Source of the DNA: Marisa cornuarietis
Lineage: Eukaryota > Mollusca > Gastropoda > Architaenioglossa > Ampullariidae
Direction of reading: 5' to 3'
NCBI GenBank assembly: GCA_004794655.1
Contig: SMMW01000534.1
Location: 2,053,501-2,117,500, forward strand
DNA: 64,000 nt
Below, one piece after another: positions 20,240-32,300 of this stretch. The notes under the pieces were generated by a model. It saw only the letters and a program-made list of their open reading frames with translations, did not search any database and was not told where the DNA came from. The translations under genes were made by a program, and so were the position numbers. Every line of letters begins with the position of its first letter. Position 1 is the first letter of the stretch.

Positions 20240-22290
20240 ATAAGTATAAACAATGATTTCTATTGCAAAACGAAACAGCTGCATTGACATTAGACGATCT
20301 AGTTTATTAAAGTTCCTTTTTTAGTTATCAAACTGGCCTCAATAGAAAGTATATATAATACTTGTTTTCTCTTATAATTAATAATCGTGATCCTCCCGAG
20401 CAGCGTGGTTATTTAAATTTGCATTTTTTGTTTTTGACGATATGTTCTTGAGCATCAACGTGTTTTGGCAGAAAGAAAATAATTTCTAAGCTTTTAGTTA
20501 GAAATAATTGCATAAGAACATAAAGTGTTCATAGACTGGCAAACAAGAACCCCAAAATAAGTAAAAATCATAAAAATGATTAGCTGGCCTTCAAACTTTA
20601 TATGTAAAATCTTTGAACTATAATATAGGCAAAAGATTAGAACAACCGTCTCTTCTTTTGTTACTTTTAGGTGTTCTGTGGCTTTGTCGCCTGCTTCACT
20701 GTAACATGTCTTCATCATCAAACTGGTGGCACGACTTTTTCCGTAAATTGAAACACAGCGCGAGATTTTATTATATTATGAGGTTTCACGTCAAGAATTT
20801 AACGTTTAAGGTGAAAGGTCATGGCAATGACTGCAGGGAAAGAAAACTGATATAGGTGAAGCGAGCCACGCCACCTTTTGCCAGTACGATCACTGCAGGG
20901 TATGCCTGATGCTGATGTCACGTGAAGGATATCCGGTAATTCCTAGGTGATTCTCGTTCAGGTAAGGAGGTCCCTTGAAGACGTGTCCATTCCAACTGGT
21001 TTTAGCGCATAAAACATACTTTTAGTGATGAATGCAATCAAGTTTATCAAGACAATGACCAGCATGAGTATTTCGTGGCTAAGACCTAAGACGATTTTGC
21101 ATGAAAAGTTTTCTGTCAATGACCCCGTAATTATTGGTAACATTCTTTGTTTTTAAAGTTTTCAGTTCAATAAAAAAAATGCAAGCCGAATTACGGCTAA
21201 AATGCAGATACAACATCGCTAGAGTACAAATTGTTGAATAATCTTTGGAAAAAATTCGCATTCTGCATTTCATCGAAAAGGCAAAAAAAAAAAAAAAAAA
21301 AATTCAGTACAACGCTTTCTAATCAAATGTAGCGAAAAATTAGTATCACTAAAGTATCAGAAAGTTGTGGTTTTAGTTCTTTTTCTTTTGACAGTAGAGC
21401 CAATTATTGGCCGGAAAAGCTATAAAGAGATTATTAGAATACTGTTTCACGCTAGGGTTTTTAATTAAGAGAAACACAATAAACCGCTTCTTCAAACTAA
21501 GCTGTATACGCGGCGTTCTTGTACTAAAAATGTATTCAAGACTGACATTGCCAGTCACTTTGTTTCATAAAATTGTTTCCCAACTACATTTCTAATATTT
21601 TTCATCACCATTTTATTATTATTAGTGTTAGTATTATTATTATTATTATCGTCCTTATTTTCTACCTAAAGTTTGTGTCTCACCACCAACAGTCCACTAG
21701 TCAAGTTTTCACCGCTCCTATTAATGATCTGAAAGTAGGGTCAAGCGGGCGGCTATAAATCTTGACCATTAACACGGAGGCACGCCGACCTGATCCGGGC
21801 TGTATTGACAGATTTTACTACGTGCCAGCTTCCCTGATTCGTTCAAACATCAAAGGGTGACCAGGGACACCCCACATGCAAGAAGAGGCAAGTCGGCCAT
21901 AATGATATGAGTAAGAAAGGTTGACCACTTTCCCAAATTGCGAGCTGGCGAGTGGAGGTCCGTCTCGCGGAGATGTTAAATTGTGTGACTGTGTGAGATT
22001 TACAGCTTGTGTGTAGAGTAAAGTAGTGAGAGTGTGAATAGCCAAACAACTCTGGATTATGTCCACGTACAGACGTGCGGACTACGGTGGATTATTGATG
22101 CATGATGTATGTTGACAGTTATGTATAGTGTGAAATATTGACTGGAAACAGAAGACTTGAGAGGCGGTCATCCATTACCAAGCTAAATAGCCAAGTACCA
22201 AATACTAGCCACTGTGTGAAAATCATCGCTGTTTTTTCATGTATTTCTTCTTTTACTTAATTTATATTTTTCTGTTTTATATATATAAAT
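20240..22290. other. Non-coding 3' flank of gene B
   Basis: This holds diverged duplicates of the gene A 3' flank (20790-20930 and 21053-21250 correspond to about 4170-4280 and 4387-4580). A poly-A run of about 20 bp is at 21283-21301. The GC-richer block at 21780-22075 has no recognised identity. No gene is seen. Confidence 0.5.
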
Positions 22291-22292
22291 AG

Positions 22293-22298
22293 TTTATT
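22293..22298 (-). promoter_or_regulatory. Candidate poly(A) signal of gene B
   Basis: AATAAA on the minus strand, about 180 bp after the gene B stop codon. The position is plausible, but the surrounding sequence is AT-rich, so chance occurrence is possible. Confidence 0.4.
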
Positions 22299-22473
22299 GT
22301 GCAGATGCGCGTCAGTGTTGTAATGAGATGCGCTGAATGAAAGAGATTATGTTACCCATTGCACGACAGTGAGAACCCACCCTTTACAGTCGTCATCTGA
22401 ACGATTTCTCTATAAAATCCGAAAATTAACCTGTCAGTGTCAGGTTCAGTAGTTGCTGCCATGTTGTTATCAT

Positions 22474-24549
22474 TTACTTGTTGTCAGACATAAATTCTAC
22501 CGTCTTTACGGACGTCATGTTGACTTGAGACAAATAAAGCTTCATTCGTCTGGCCTCCCTCTGGCGTCGTCTTCGCTCCTGTATGGTGTTGAGTGTGTAC
22601 AGAAACGGGTTCAAGGCCGAGTTGACCGGCAAAACTACGATAGCCATGGCCACGTTGACCTCACCAGGAATGGACACGCCCTGAGAGGCCAGAAGTGCCA
22701 GAAGCCCGATGGGAAACCGACACAAGAAATCTGTGACAGCCACGCTGATGAGGCGGCGAGCTATGGTTAAATCTTTTGATCTCTTGGTGCTGTCGCACAT
22801 AGACATGCTGTTGGTACGAATAGACCAGAAAATGAAAGCCTGTCCGATGGCTATGAGCATTAAGAGAACGAAATTGAGGCCCATCAGAACGTTAAACGAG
22901 TAATCATGGCCCGGGTAATCATTACGGGTAACAGGAAGAGGAATACAGATTCCTGTTTGGCCGTAAAACTGCCAGTGTGACGTCATCGGTAGTAGAGGAA
23001 CCGAGGCTAGAGTTATCCCTGATGCCCACGCTAGCATGCAGGCGATGTGAGCCGACCTCTTGTTAAAGTGAATACCGACAAAGGGAAAGCGAAGGACAAG
23101 GAAACGATCCAGTGTGATGAGGCACACGATGAAAGCAGACACCTCGCTGGTCAGTAGAGACAGAAAGCCGGCCATCTGACAGGCACCGCTTCTTTTCCAC
23201 GTGCTGTCGTTCCACAGGTAAGAACCTTGATACACACGGTCAGCGACTCCAATCATCACCAGGTACACTCCCATAATAAAATCAGAGACGTTTAGGTGTA
23301 TGACAAATGCACCAAACCCTAACTGGCTGCTGTTTCGGTCCAGAAAGACACGATAAATGAAACTACAAACATTACCGAGTAAAGCCATAGCAGCGAATAC
23401 CGCTAGTAGTGCCCGGTAGAAATCAGATCTCAGCAGCGCCTCACAAGATGATATTTCATCATGAGGAGAATGGCAGTTAGCCAGATTAAACTTTGCTGGT
23501 AGCAAAGCTGGGCAGCAAAGCTTGTAATTGTTGGTGTAGAGAACTTCTAGGAGTTCAAGGCCTCGTAGAAGATCACTAGGAAATTGTTCCACCGGACACC
23601 CACGAAGATCTAATGATCTGAGATTAGAAAGCACGTGAAAACCATGCCCAGACACGATCTCCACCCCGCACTCAGACAAATTCAGGTTTTGTAAATCAGA
23701 AAAGATGCTTACAACTATTGGGTCTAGGCTAGTCATCTTTATCTGAGATAAATCTAGCATACGCAACCTTGAATAAAATGGCACTGCAGGGGACTCAACA
23801 AACAGATGTAATATCGGATTACTGGATAGCTTAAAAGTGACAAGATTGGGCAAATTTTGTAAATGTTTTCTACTGATAACCGTTAATTTATTTGCCGTCA
23901 GGTCCAGAATACGTAGGTTTGGCAAATCCAGGTGATCGACCTCCTCGAGGTCACAGTCTGCGAGGCTGAGGTGAATGAGAAGCTTCTTATCCCTAACATG
24001 TCCTGGAGTCATTCCAGTGCCTGTAGCATCGAGATATCGCAGGGATGGATATTCGTGAAGTAGAACGACTTTAGTACAAATAAATGCAAGTCCGAAGCAG
24101 GTGCAAGAGTCTGGACAGGTGAGGCCGCACGTCAGCTCATCGTCGTGTTGCGGGCACTGGTTGAAGCCGTCGCACAGGTGGTGAGGATGAAGGCAGACGT
24201 GCGAGGCGCGGCATCGGTACAAGCCAGGACACGTGTACGTATCGCAGTCCACTTCGTCTGAGTAGCCAGGACAGTCGTTCACTCCGTTACAGCGCAGATA
24301 CACCGGCAGACAGTAGTACTCCACACCTGGACACTGGAAATGAGTGTCTGGACATGCAGTGGACTGTGGGGAGGATTGCGGCGACTGAGTCTCTAGAGGT
24401 TTCACTACAAGCTGGCCTTGGTTGTCAAGGTCCACGATGGCTGGGGGCAATACAGCCTGAGAAGCAAACGTTTTTTGGAGGCACTTTGCCTCATCCATAC
24501 CTGTAACACACTGCTCTATACCGTCACACCTCTCGCTTTCCGAAACGCA
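22474..24549 (-). CDS. Gene B exon 4: LDLa 3-5, leucine-rich repeats, 7TM domain
   Basis: The acceptor is gtttcag|TGCGTT. The exon has the same length as in gene A (2076 nt). It keeps the DRF motif after helix 3, NPFLY in helix 7 and the hinge YTNNYKLCC. LRR differences from gene A cluster around NKLTVISRKHLQNLPNLVTF and FVESPAVPFYSRLRML, which are probably exposed strands or loops of the LRR arc. The C-terminal tail ends SVKTVEFMSDNK, different from A and C. Confidence 0.92.
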   Translation of the reverse strand, partial: CVSESERCDGIEQCVTGMDEAKCLQKTFASQAVLPPAIVDLDNQGQLVVKPLETQSPQSSPQSTACPDTHFQCPGVEYYCLPVYLRCNGVNDCPGYSDEVDCDTYTCPGLYRCRASHVCLHPHHLCDGFNQCPQHDDELTCGLTCPDSCTCFGLAFICTKVVLLHEYPSLRYLDATGTGMTPGHVRDKKLLIHLSLADCDLEEVDHLDLPNLRILDLTANKLTVISRKHLQNLPNLVTFKLSSNPILHLFVESPAVPFYSRLRMLDLSQIKMTSLDPIVVSIFSDLQNLNLSECGVEIVSGHGFHVLSNLRSLDLRGCPVEQFPSDLLRGLELLEVLYTNNYKLCCPALLPAKFNLANCHSPHDEISSCEALLRSDFYRALLAVFAAMALLGNVCSFIYRVFLDRNSSQLGFGAFVIHLNVSDFIMGVYLVMIGVADRVYQGSYLWNDSTWKRSGACQMAGFLSLLTSEVSAFIVCLITLDRFLVLRFPFVGIHFNKRSAHIACMLAWASGITLASVPLLPMTSHWQFYGQTGICIPLPVTRNDYPGHDYSFNVLMGLNFVLLMLIAIGQAFIFWSIRTNSMSMCDSTKRSKDLTIARRLISVAVTDFLCRFPIGLLALLASQGVSIPGEVNVAMAIVVLPVNSALNPFLYTLNTIQERRRRQREARRMKLYLSQVNMTSVKTVEFMSDNK

Positions 24550-25635
24550 CTGAAACAAAATAACGTGTGAACTTGGGGTTAGCATTAAATTTATAATTTT
24601 ACAGTCAAACCAAAGTCTTTTATATGTCCTTAACATTTGTGTAAATATCTTCATTATCATTTTTTCTGCTCCCTTTATGCCAAACATTGTACAATTAAGT
24701 AAAAAAACAGTCCTAGGTCAAGCCGTCTATGAATTTAAAAGGGGTTGAAAATCATATTATCAGTGTGTGTCGGTCAGTCTGTCTGTGAAATAAAGCTACA
24801 GTTTATATTGTTCTGTGATTTCCCTTTTTACACTTAATCGTAGCCAGACCACCTATTAAACATTTATATCGGCACTAAACAACAACAGAAATATGTAAGT
24901 GTATTTATTCGCTAAGCAAAATGGGAAATACAATAACACTAGTGTACTTGTGTTTATAAACCATCTTTAGTTCACTATATTGTAATATGCACACTTAAAA
25001 CTGCTTTATAGTTTTGTGTTTGTATGGTTAATTTATACTTCATCAGACTCATTAACCGGGCTTGAGTATTAATGCTAATAACAAATACAATCACCTGATG
25101 ATTACCGCAGTCATATTTCCCGCTTGTGTAGCATGACTCAAACTCACAGAAATCTTCGTCACTTCCGTCAGGACAGTCTGAACGATGATCACACACCAGG
25201 GTGTGTGGCACCCGATCAAAGCCGTTGTCACAATCAAAAGCCGGCGGGAGAAGAGACAGCGGCGCGTCACAAGACGAGAGTGAACCCCGCACCCAACAGG
25301 CGCTGGCCACGTCACAGGACAGGAAGGTGTGTGTCATGTGACCTGCTGGGCACGCGACTTTCGAGGAATCATTCTGCCAGGCAGAGATGTCTAATAATGG
25401 TATGTAGGGCTTGTCATTCTCTGGCCAGAGCTGATTGTCTGCATCTGCTTCTGTCTCACACAGTGCGTGTGCGATATGCGGTTCGTCACAGTATCTTAGT
25501 TTTATTCCCTGCATCATATTCAAAGTGTAGAAAAACCCACATCCAGGCATAGTAGGGTATCCGTTGATTGTCTTAAAGTATGCGATTGTTCCGTCTGTCC
25601 ACTGCCAAGCGTTTAGGTACCTGTCGAAAGTCCGC

Positions 25636-25683
<48 letters not shown>

Positions 25684-26581
25684 TTGTAGAAATCTGCCCT
25701 TGTGGAGTCGAGCTCTCAAAAATATACTAAACAGAATGAATTGAAAACCAATCTGAAAAGAAACAAAGTACACGTCATCATCATTCCTTGTTACTCCTCG
25801 AAGAGCAGAGGGCAGCAACAACACCTCGCCAGCGGACCCGGTTTTGGGCAGCCCCCCTCATTTGGGCCCATGTTTTGGCCTCCCAACTCTCCTCTTCCCC
25901 TGAGGGTTCCAGTCAAGTGCCTGTCTGGCAATGGTGTCAGCTGTGCAGGGTGTGTCCTACCAGCCCCACTTGTGCTGTTTGATGTCTTGACTAGTGGCAT
26001 TCTGGTTAGTTCTTTTCCACAGGCTGCCATTGGAGATCGTTTTCATGCCATCTTATTCCCAGGATATGGTAAAGGCATCGGTTGGTAAAGAGCTTGTTGT
26101 TGATGGTGTTTGTCACTCTCCAGTTTTCGGAGCCATACAGTAGGATTGCCTTCACATTGGTGTTGAAGATGCGGGTCTTACTGCGGAGGGATAATGCTCG
26201 GGAGTTCCTGCATTTGTTGGTGCATAGCATTGGATGGTGGTAATCTTCCTTCCTTTAGCATTGAATCTTGCTGACATTAGCCGTGGTGAGACTGGTTCCC
26301 AGGCCATCAGCGCCTTTGTTGCCTTTTTTCAGTTAGTCAAGCAATCTTAGGCTTTTCTAAGATAATTGGTATCAAACAGAGGGATTTAGCTTTTTTTGAC
26401 CAACAAATAGTTAGGAAAGCTTCATGTATTTTATTATTACCTAAATATGTACTAAGAAAACAATTTGCATTATTAATCTCTACTAAACGTTATGCCATGC
26501 CATTATGTAAAAGTAACAGACACCTGAAATCATTTGTTCCATCTGCAGTCCAGCTGCTCAATCTTAGATGAGCTGTCAATG

Positions 26582-26631
<50 letters not shown>

Positions 26632-29600
26632 TTTTGTAAGTGCATATATAAGTATCCTTGATGTAAATTTATATATATAATATATTACTTGCCCACTTCT
26701 TTTTTCATTTTTCATTTTTTTCACTGTTGAACTAGAGCACATTCCCATATTCAAATTACCCACTGGGACAAATAAAGTTGGTCATTGTCATTGTCTGTTG
26801 ACATCAGCAGTGCTACTTCCTGGATATGGTCGTGGTCCAGGTCTTTGTGGTCAGAGTAAATAATGGTTTCTCCTGATGTAAGTCTGGTCCAGCCACTTCC
26901 ACTCCATCAGGTTTCGCATAACCCAAGAACCTTGTTGTATTTTTCTCATTTCACTTGCCACTTGAACTGATTTGCCAATTTCATAGAGGGTTCTGATGTT
27001 CCAGGGCCCTATCCTGGTTCTTGCCTTGGTCGTCAAAAGATGAGTCGGCGAGCTGGTTTCCGGCTTTCATCAGCATGCGTCATAAGCTCTTCTAGAGAGG
27101 AATCTTGCCGACTAGGCCCTTGTTGTGATACTGTTGCGGTTTCTGTAACAGCTTGGGTTTTACATGAATGGGCTGTTATCCAAAGCAAAACCCCAAACCT
27201 GGAGAGCCAGGGTGCAACATTTTAGTCTGGCCTCTACCCTGACAGACCTGTTCGGCTTGGTTGAACCTGCCAGGAGCATAAGGGTCCTGCCGACAAATCT
27301 CTGTAGATCGACGAGGCACACAAGCCAACACATCACTACAAGGTAAATTGCACCAATTGGTGGTTGAAAAGTACACATATTTACTACTAATTCGAGCAGT
27401 TGGTGCAATAAAATCTTCACTGCTGTTCAAAAATATCTTTATGAAGGTTTACAAGAGACCATCGAAAATATTCATAAAATGTTTTTCCTCTTACGTCTTT
27501 CATAATGATTACTTCAACTCTAAGTAATATAGCAATTTTGTTTACAAAACAAAATGTTTCTTAGTTACTTTCAAAATCTAAATAGTATTCTTCACTCTCT
27601 CCTTTGCGTAGCATAAAAGAGCTTCATCTGCAGTTGCTGATATCAAAGGTAAAGACGAGCACACAGTCTGATTGCTTTAATAAGAAGTTATCTCTGTATT
27701 TAACAAGCAAAAGCCTTTTATCAGTACTTTGGTTTTAATTTTTTTTCGCTGTATGAGTGATGGTGGTACTTATGTACATTATGAAAGAAGAAGTCTTCGA
27801 TGATTATCAAATGCACATTCCCTGTTTCAGAAAAAGAAAACTATTGGCAATTTTTTATTACTGTAATACTTCGATTTATTTTTCGTAAAAAAGGATTTTA
27901 TTCTTGTAATGAGAGGAATAAAGTTATCGAAACAAAGAATTGAAATTATCCCGGCTATAAGGATCAAGAAGTGGTAGCTACTATCTTAAGTACAGACCAA
28001 AGATATTAATTGAAAGAACAAAACTCTTAATACTTACATTTCTTGATTCACAAACATCTGCAGCATCCCTACATAAGCGATGTTAAAATCCCCCATTCTC
28101 AGCAGGTCCAGAGCGTTGTTCCACTCCGCTGGTGTGTTGAGACTGGCCAGACGCATTCCCCGAGAAAGACAAAAGTCAAATGCCTCCTTCCAAGTCACGT
28201 TAGGCGAAAGTTTCTCCCAGACATAGCAAGAGTTCTCAAAAAATGGTTGCCCTACTCCACAGCGGGGGCTAGTGTAGGGGCAGACAGCTTCGTCTTCACT
28301 ACCGACACAGTCAGACCTGAGGTTACAAGAGAAGTGATCACTGAAGTCGGTCCAGTTTAAGCCAGAACAGTTCCACCTACCGTCCACCAGCTCAACCGGA
28401 AGTGCAGACTGGTTGTGGATGCTGAAGAAAAGTCGAAAGCCTGTGTTGTTGCCGTATTGGTTGCTGTAGAAATGAACGTATAACGCGTGTGTTTGAAACA
28501 GTCTTGGTCGTGTTGGTACGTTTTTGCATCTTGACACAGTCGGCACATTTGATGTGTCGTTGACATACAATTCTATGCCATCGTTCGGGCAAATGTTTGG
28601 TGTTTCACCTTCGACATCTATGTGAGGCACAGACACCATGATAGAGCTGAGCTCAGGAACGTCAATCTTCACCCAGCTGTCCATGAACACCGGGTACTTT
28701 TTAATGCCGTCCCAGTCCGGTGTCTGTATATAACCTGATATTAAAATTAAGACCCTATCCTCACATACAGATTATATTTAAAATGTTTCTTGCTTATATA
28801 TTTAATATCTCAAAAATAAATGTATGCTCAATATAGATTTTCTTACCTTTTTCCAAACAAAAGTACTTTCAGTCCCTAATAAACCAAACATGCACAGAAA
28901 AAATGGCAGAGTTTTGCGCTTACCTCTATTCCCTGAAGAAAACACAATTTCAAGTTCCGGTCTGTCAATGGCGGGTACTGCTGTAAAATTCAAGTTCACT
29001 TGAATAGCCTGGGACTCAATGCTCACCAGAAACGTCATCACCACAACATTGGTGAAGCTCCACAACTCGCTAGTTATGTCGTTGTCGCAGGAGTTGATGA
29101 GCCTCCGTGACGTAGAGCCTACGTCAGCCAGCACGAGCTGGAAGGACGGGCACTGGACATTGATGGAGATGACGTTGATGAAGAACACCATGGCCGCCGG
29201 CGCAGTGACTTCAATTTCACAGGAGGACAGTCGAGGTAGTTTGTCACTGACCTTAGCTCTGATATCAATAACAGCGCTGTGTGTGGAAAACTTCAGGTAG
29301 TGAGATGAGTTTAAGCAGCTGGTCAAGTTGTTCAAAGTCAGCGCTACATAAGGACCTTGTGAAGCTTGTGAAGATCGAAATGTTACATTCTCATGACTAA
29401 TACTATAGTTATTCCCAGCTGTGGTGTCGTACACGGCGCCTGCAGCTATACTATTCAGGAGGTCGTATATTTCTTTATTGTTATTAACTTTATCAGGTAT
29501 CAAACCTGTAGCGATTGGGAAGTTAGAAACCGAAGAAGACACACCAGGCTGATAAACTCTGTAAGAGTTGGTAATGATATTAAATCTTGGGCTTTCTGTA

Positions 29601-29704
29601 GGCTGTGCCTGCGAGTAAGGGTCAGAGGCCATGAGCCAGACACTTGCAGGTCGCAGGAGCAGTGTAAGACAGAATAAGCATATATACACAGCCTTGAGCA
29701 TCAT
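22474..29704 (-). CDS. Receptor gene B: CUB/LDLa/C-type lectin/LRR G-protein-coupled receptor (GRL101-like)
   Basis: This is a complete gene with coding exons 29704-28924, 28734-28038, 25620-25095 and 24549-22474. Intron phases are 1, 2 and 0, and the sum is 4080 nt (1359 aa plus stop). Domain order and predicted topology are the same as in genes A and C: secreted-type N-terminus, two CUB-like domains, five LDLa modules, one C-type lectin fold, LRRs, 7TM. It is most similar to gene A along its whole length, so A and B are probably a recent tandem duplicate pair. Intron 1 is only 189 bp, while the A and C versions are enlarged by insertions. Intron 2 (2417 bp) carries nested LINEs. There are no frame breaks. 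The ligand and the tissue of expression cannot be told from sequence. Confidence 0.9.
25095..25620 (-). CDS. Gene B exon 3: end of C-type lectin domain, Cys-rich segment, LDLa 2
   Basis: The acceptor is tcgacag|GTACCT and the donor is CATCAG|gtgatt. The exon encodes YLNAWQWTDGTIAYFKT, PGCGFF, a Cys-rich segment identical in wording to gene A (ACPAGHMTHTFLSC), and an LDLa ending RSDCPDGSDEDFC. An (AAT)n run starts about 14 bp upstream of the acceptor. Confidence 0.88.
25634..25682. repeat. (AAT)n microsatellite next to a splice acceptor
   Basis: About 16 AAT units just upstream (in gene direction) of the exon 3 acceptor of gene B, in the same place as the tract in gene A. Confidence 0.92.
26340..26800 (+). 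mobile_element. CR1/L2-type LINE 3' end inserted in another LINE
   Basis: The plus-strand frame gives SNRHLKSFVPSAVQLLN, the usual C-terminal ending of CR1/L2-type LINE proteins. A GT microsatellite follows, then a tail with GACAAATAAAGTTGGTCATT at about 26766-26785. It separates two pieces of one endonuclease in the surrounding minus-strand LINE and so inserted later. Confidence 0.7.
26582..26630. repeat. (GT)n microsatellite
   Basis: A near-perfect GT run of about 49 bp inside the CR1/L2-like 3' end. Confidence 0.92.
28038..28734 (-). CDS. Gene B exon 2: CUB-like domain 2, LDLa 1, start of C-type lectin domain
   Basis: The acceptor is atcag|GTTATA and the donor is GAAAT|gtaagt. The content parallels gene A: GYIQTPDWDG, then the LDLa with SDCVGSEDEAVC, then CGVGQPFFENSCYVW and TWKEAFDFCLSRGMRL. 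Most differences from gene A are single substitutions in the CUB part. Confidence 0.88.
28924..29704 (-). CDS. Gene B exon 1: signal peptide, variable N-terminus, CUB-like domain 1
   Basis: The exon begins MMLKAVYICLFCLTLLLRPA, a clear signal peptide, and either Met could start. It keeps the segment KVNNNKEIYDLLNS that gene A lacks and gene C has in diverged form. The CUB-like part runs from LTSCLNSSHYLKF to ELEIVFSSGNR. The donor is AGAG|gtaagc (phase 1). Confidence 0.86.
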
Positions 29705-30560
29705 GACACAACGATGACAGACTTCTCAGAGAAACCTTTCAGTATCTTGATATTAATGGGCTGTAGAGAAACAAACAGTTATTTTACAGCTGACAAATGT
29801 GAATTGCAAAATGGTATACTGATGATATCTGTTAGAAGCCAATTAGTATACACTAGAGTAAACTTATTTTACTTGTTAAGAGTAGAAAAAAACAGCTCAT
29901 CGAAAGAATACTGCATATCTTTCAAGATTTGAAACAGATTCAGCATTGATAAAGCTCATATTTACTTTTAACAAGCTAATTTAAATTGCATCGTGGATAT
30001 CCATTTTTGTGAATTAAAAACTAATAAATATTTCATGCAAAGAAGCTCTCGGGAAGGTAATTAAATGACTTTATAGAAAGAAGGAAAGTAAAGATTGAAG
30101 GAGAATGTAGAAAAACAAGCGCACAAAGTAGACTTAGCGTTGATGATTTTCTCATGACTAGTTTTGGAGCAAAGATATTTACCAGCAGAGGTAGTTAAAA
30201 TGAAAGTGCTTTACACAAAGAACACGTATACATGATAAATGCTGGCAGCATACAGTTGTCAATTTTGGAATCGAGAAAGTATGAGGACAAGTGTTTTTCT
30301 TCTTTTTAAGTCTGACCATGATCATTTACACAGTGAAAACATCAATACTGACATGAATTTCCGGACTGAACTACTGGAGGCAATCAACAGCATGATGGGG
30401 TAGTTGTAGAATGTTCGCAGGCGCTGGACCCCTACGACTGTTAAGAGAGAGTTGTGGAGGCCATTGAGACACACCTGATCACTAGCTGATATTAAAGCTT
30501 CACGACCCCTGTCTGACACCTCTGCTATGCAAGTATTCCAGAGCACACAGTACATCCCGC

Positions 30561-30650
30561 AAGATATATGTGACCCATTCCTCTAGACACAAGATATATG
30601 TGACCAATAGCTCTATACACAAGATATATTTGACTAGTAGCTCCGACAGA
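30561..30650. repeat. 30-bp tandem repeat, three copies
   Basis: Three consecutive diverged units of the form CACAAGATATATGTGACCAA followed by TAGCTCTATA-like sequence. Confidence 0.75.
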
Positions 30651-32242
30651 TGGCTGTGAAACAAACTTGCAGCAGGTGATGGCAAGAACCACAGCCCATG
30701 ACAGACAGGACTGTCCGCCTCCCTCAAACCGAAGGGACGCCACTCCAATTCTCTTGAAATTAAAGCGAGAGTAAACCATCTCCTTAGGGTAACGTGGTAA
30801 AATGAACTCTAGGGTAATATGGTAATATGAACAGTGTTTAGTTTTCATACTTACAGTGCGATTCCAAGAATCTTTATGCTATTTCATGCTACTTTACCCC
30901 AGAATATCTTTGCGTCTACTTTATAACTATGGCCTTAGAGGCAAAACAACATCAGCGGGGAATAAACATCACCGTATAATTTAGGAAACAAGACGCTTGT
31001 CCTACCCGACTTCGTAACTACGGCTCCATAAAGTCAGAAACCAACAAAAGCCGAACTAAGAAAGAGAGAAAAAAAAGGTGTCTGTACCACAAAAAACATC
31101 TTTTTTGCGGAGGGATAATGCAAAAAGAACGATGCACTGGTTAATCTATATTCGTGTTCACATTAAACACCTTTCGGGCAAAACGTTTTGCACATCAAAT
31201 ACTGTTAAATCAATTAATTCAAATTAAAGTGTGAAAGAGACCAAACAAAGAACTAAGCGAGAAGTGAAATCTTGTACACTAACTTCTTCGCGACATTTAT
31301 GTCTATTAAATCGTCGGATCAAACCGTCTTTTGTTTTCACCGCTAGGAAAATGTTTCTTGTAATGACGGGGAACAGTAAAACCAATGTCTTCTTTCGCTA
31401 ACCCTTTCTCATCTATTCGAATTATCCACGATGACTAGTTTTGACTGCTTGTTTTGCCGACTTTACACTTTGGTTTTCACTTTCGTCTGGGACCGAGAAT
31501 GTTAACTGATAGATAAAACAAACAGTAATGCATGAAAACACTATCGTAAAATAATATTTTTGAAGAGCGCATTACCTTCTCCGAATTAAAAGTTAGTCAC
31601 ATTCGCACAGAATACTAAACTTCATGTACTCAGCGCCGCTCCCATAGGTCTACATTGTGGTTGGAAATGTTTGTTAGCCGTCACTTCAAAGCATGCGCAG
31701 TACCTTATTGTTCACTGAAATGTTTCTGACAAACAAACACCGCGCACTCCCATAGTCCAATGAGTTTGATTTGGAGACAAACAGGTGGAATGGTTTGGTT
31801 GAGCTTTAACAAGACGTACGAGATTGGTAAAGTGAAAAGGTATCTATTTATAACTCTGGAGACACTAAGTATATTAAATCTATCAGGAGACTTTAATATA
31901 TATATATATATATAAACTGTTCAAAAACATACGATTTCTACTTACGTGCCCGAACTTCTTTGAGTGCAAATGAAAAATGTATTCAAAAATCATGTCTTTT
32001 ATTGTAGTTCAAAAATAAAAATTACCCATGATGACAAAAATTACATACAACAGTTATCACTGCAAATGAAAACTTGAAAACGGTTTGCAGTTTGATAGGA
32101 CGAAATAGGTTCTTGCGCTATTATCGTAAAATTCAATTATTTCAGATAAATATTTTTGTAAGTACGGACTGTATCTTGAAAAATGTTAGACTGTGACTAT
32201 CTACTACAAGCGATAATAAAACTACTTCTCTCTCTCACGCAG

Positions 32243-32252
32243 CACACACACA

Positions 32253-32297
<45 letters not shown>
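32243..32297. repeat. (AC)n microsatellite
   Basis: AC repeats with one GT interruption. Confidence 0.9.

Positions 32298-32300
<3 letters not shown>

Larger units (their letters stand above)
25785..27345 (-). pseudogene. LINE with endonuclease fused to thumb, interrupted by a second LINE
   Basis: Read on the minus strand, 27345-27060 is a 5'-untranslated-like leader. Next, 27036-26810 encodes the start of an APE-type endonuclease (TRIGPWNIRTLYEIGKSVQV). After an inserted element (about 26800-26340), 26330-26225 gives more endonuclease (WEPVSPRLMSARFNAKGRK, then CYAPTN). This is fused directly to the reverse-transcriptase C-terminus (SRALSLRSKTRIFNTNVKAI, LLYGSENW) at 26215-26006 and its tail to about 25785. 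The whole catalytic RT core is deleted. It lies in intron 2 of gene B and is inactive. Confidence 0.8.
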
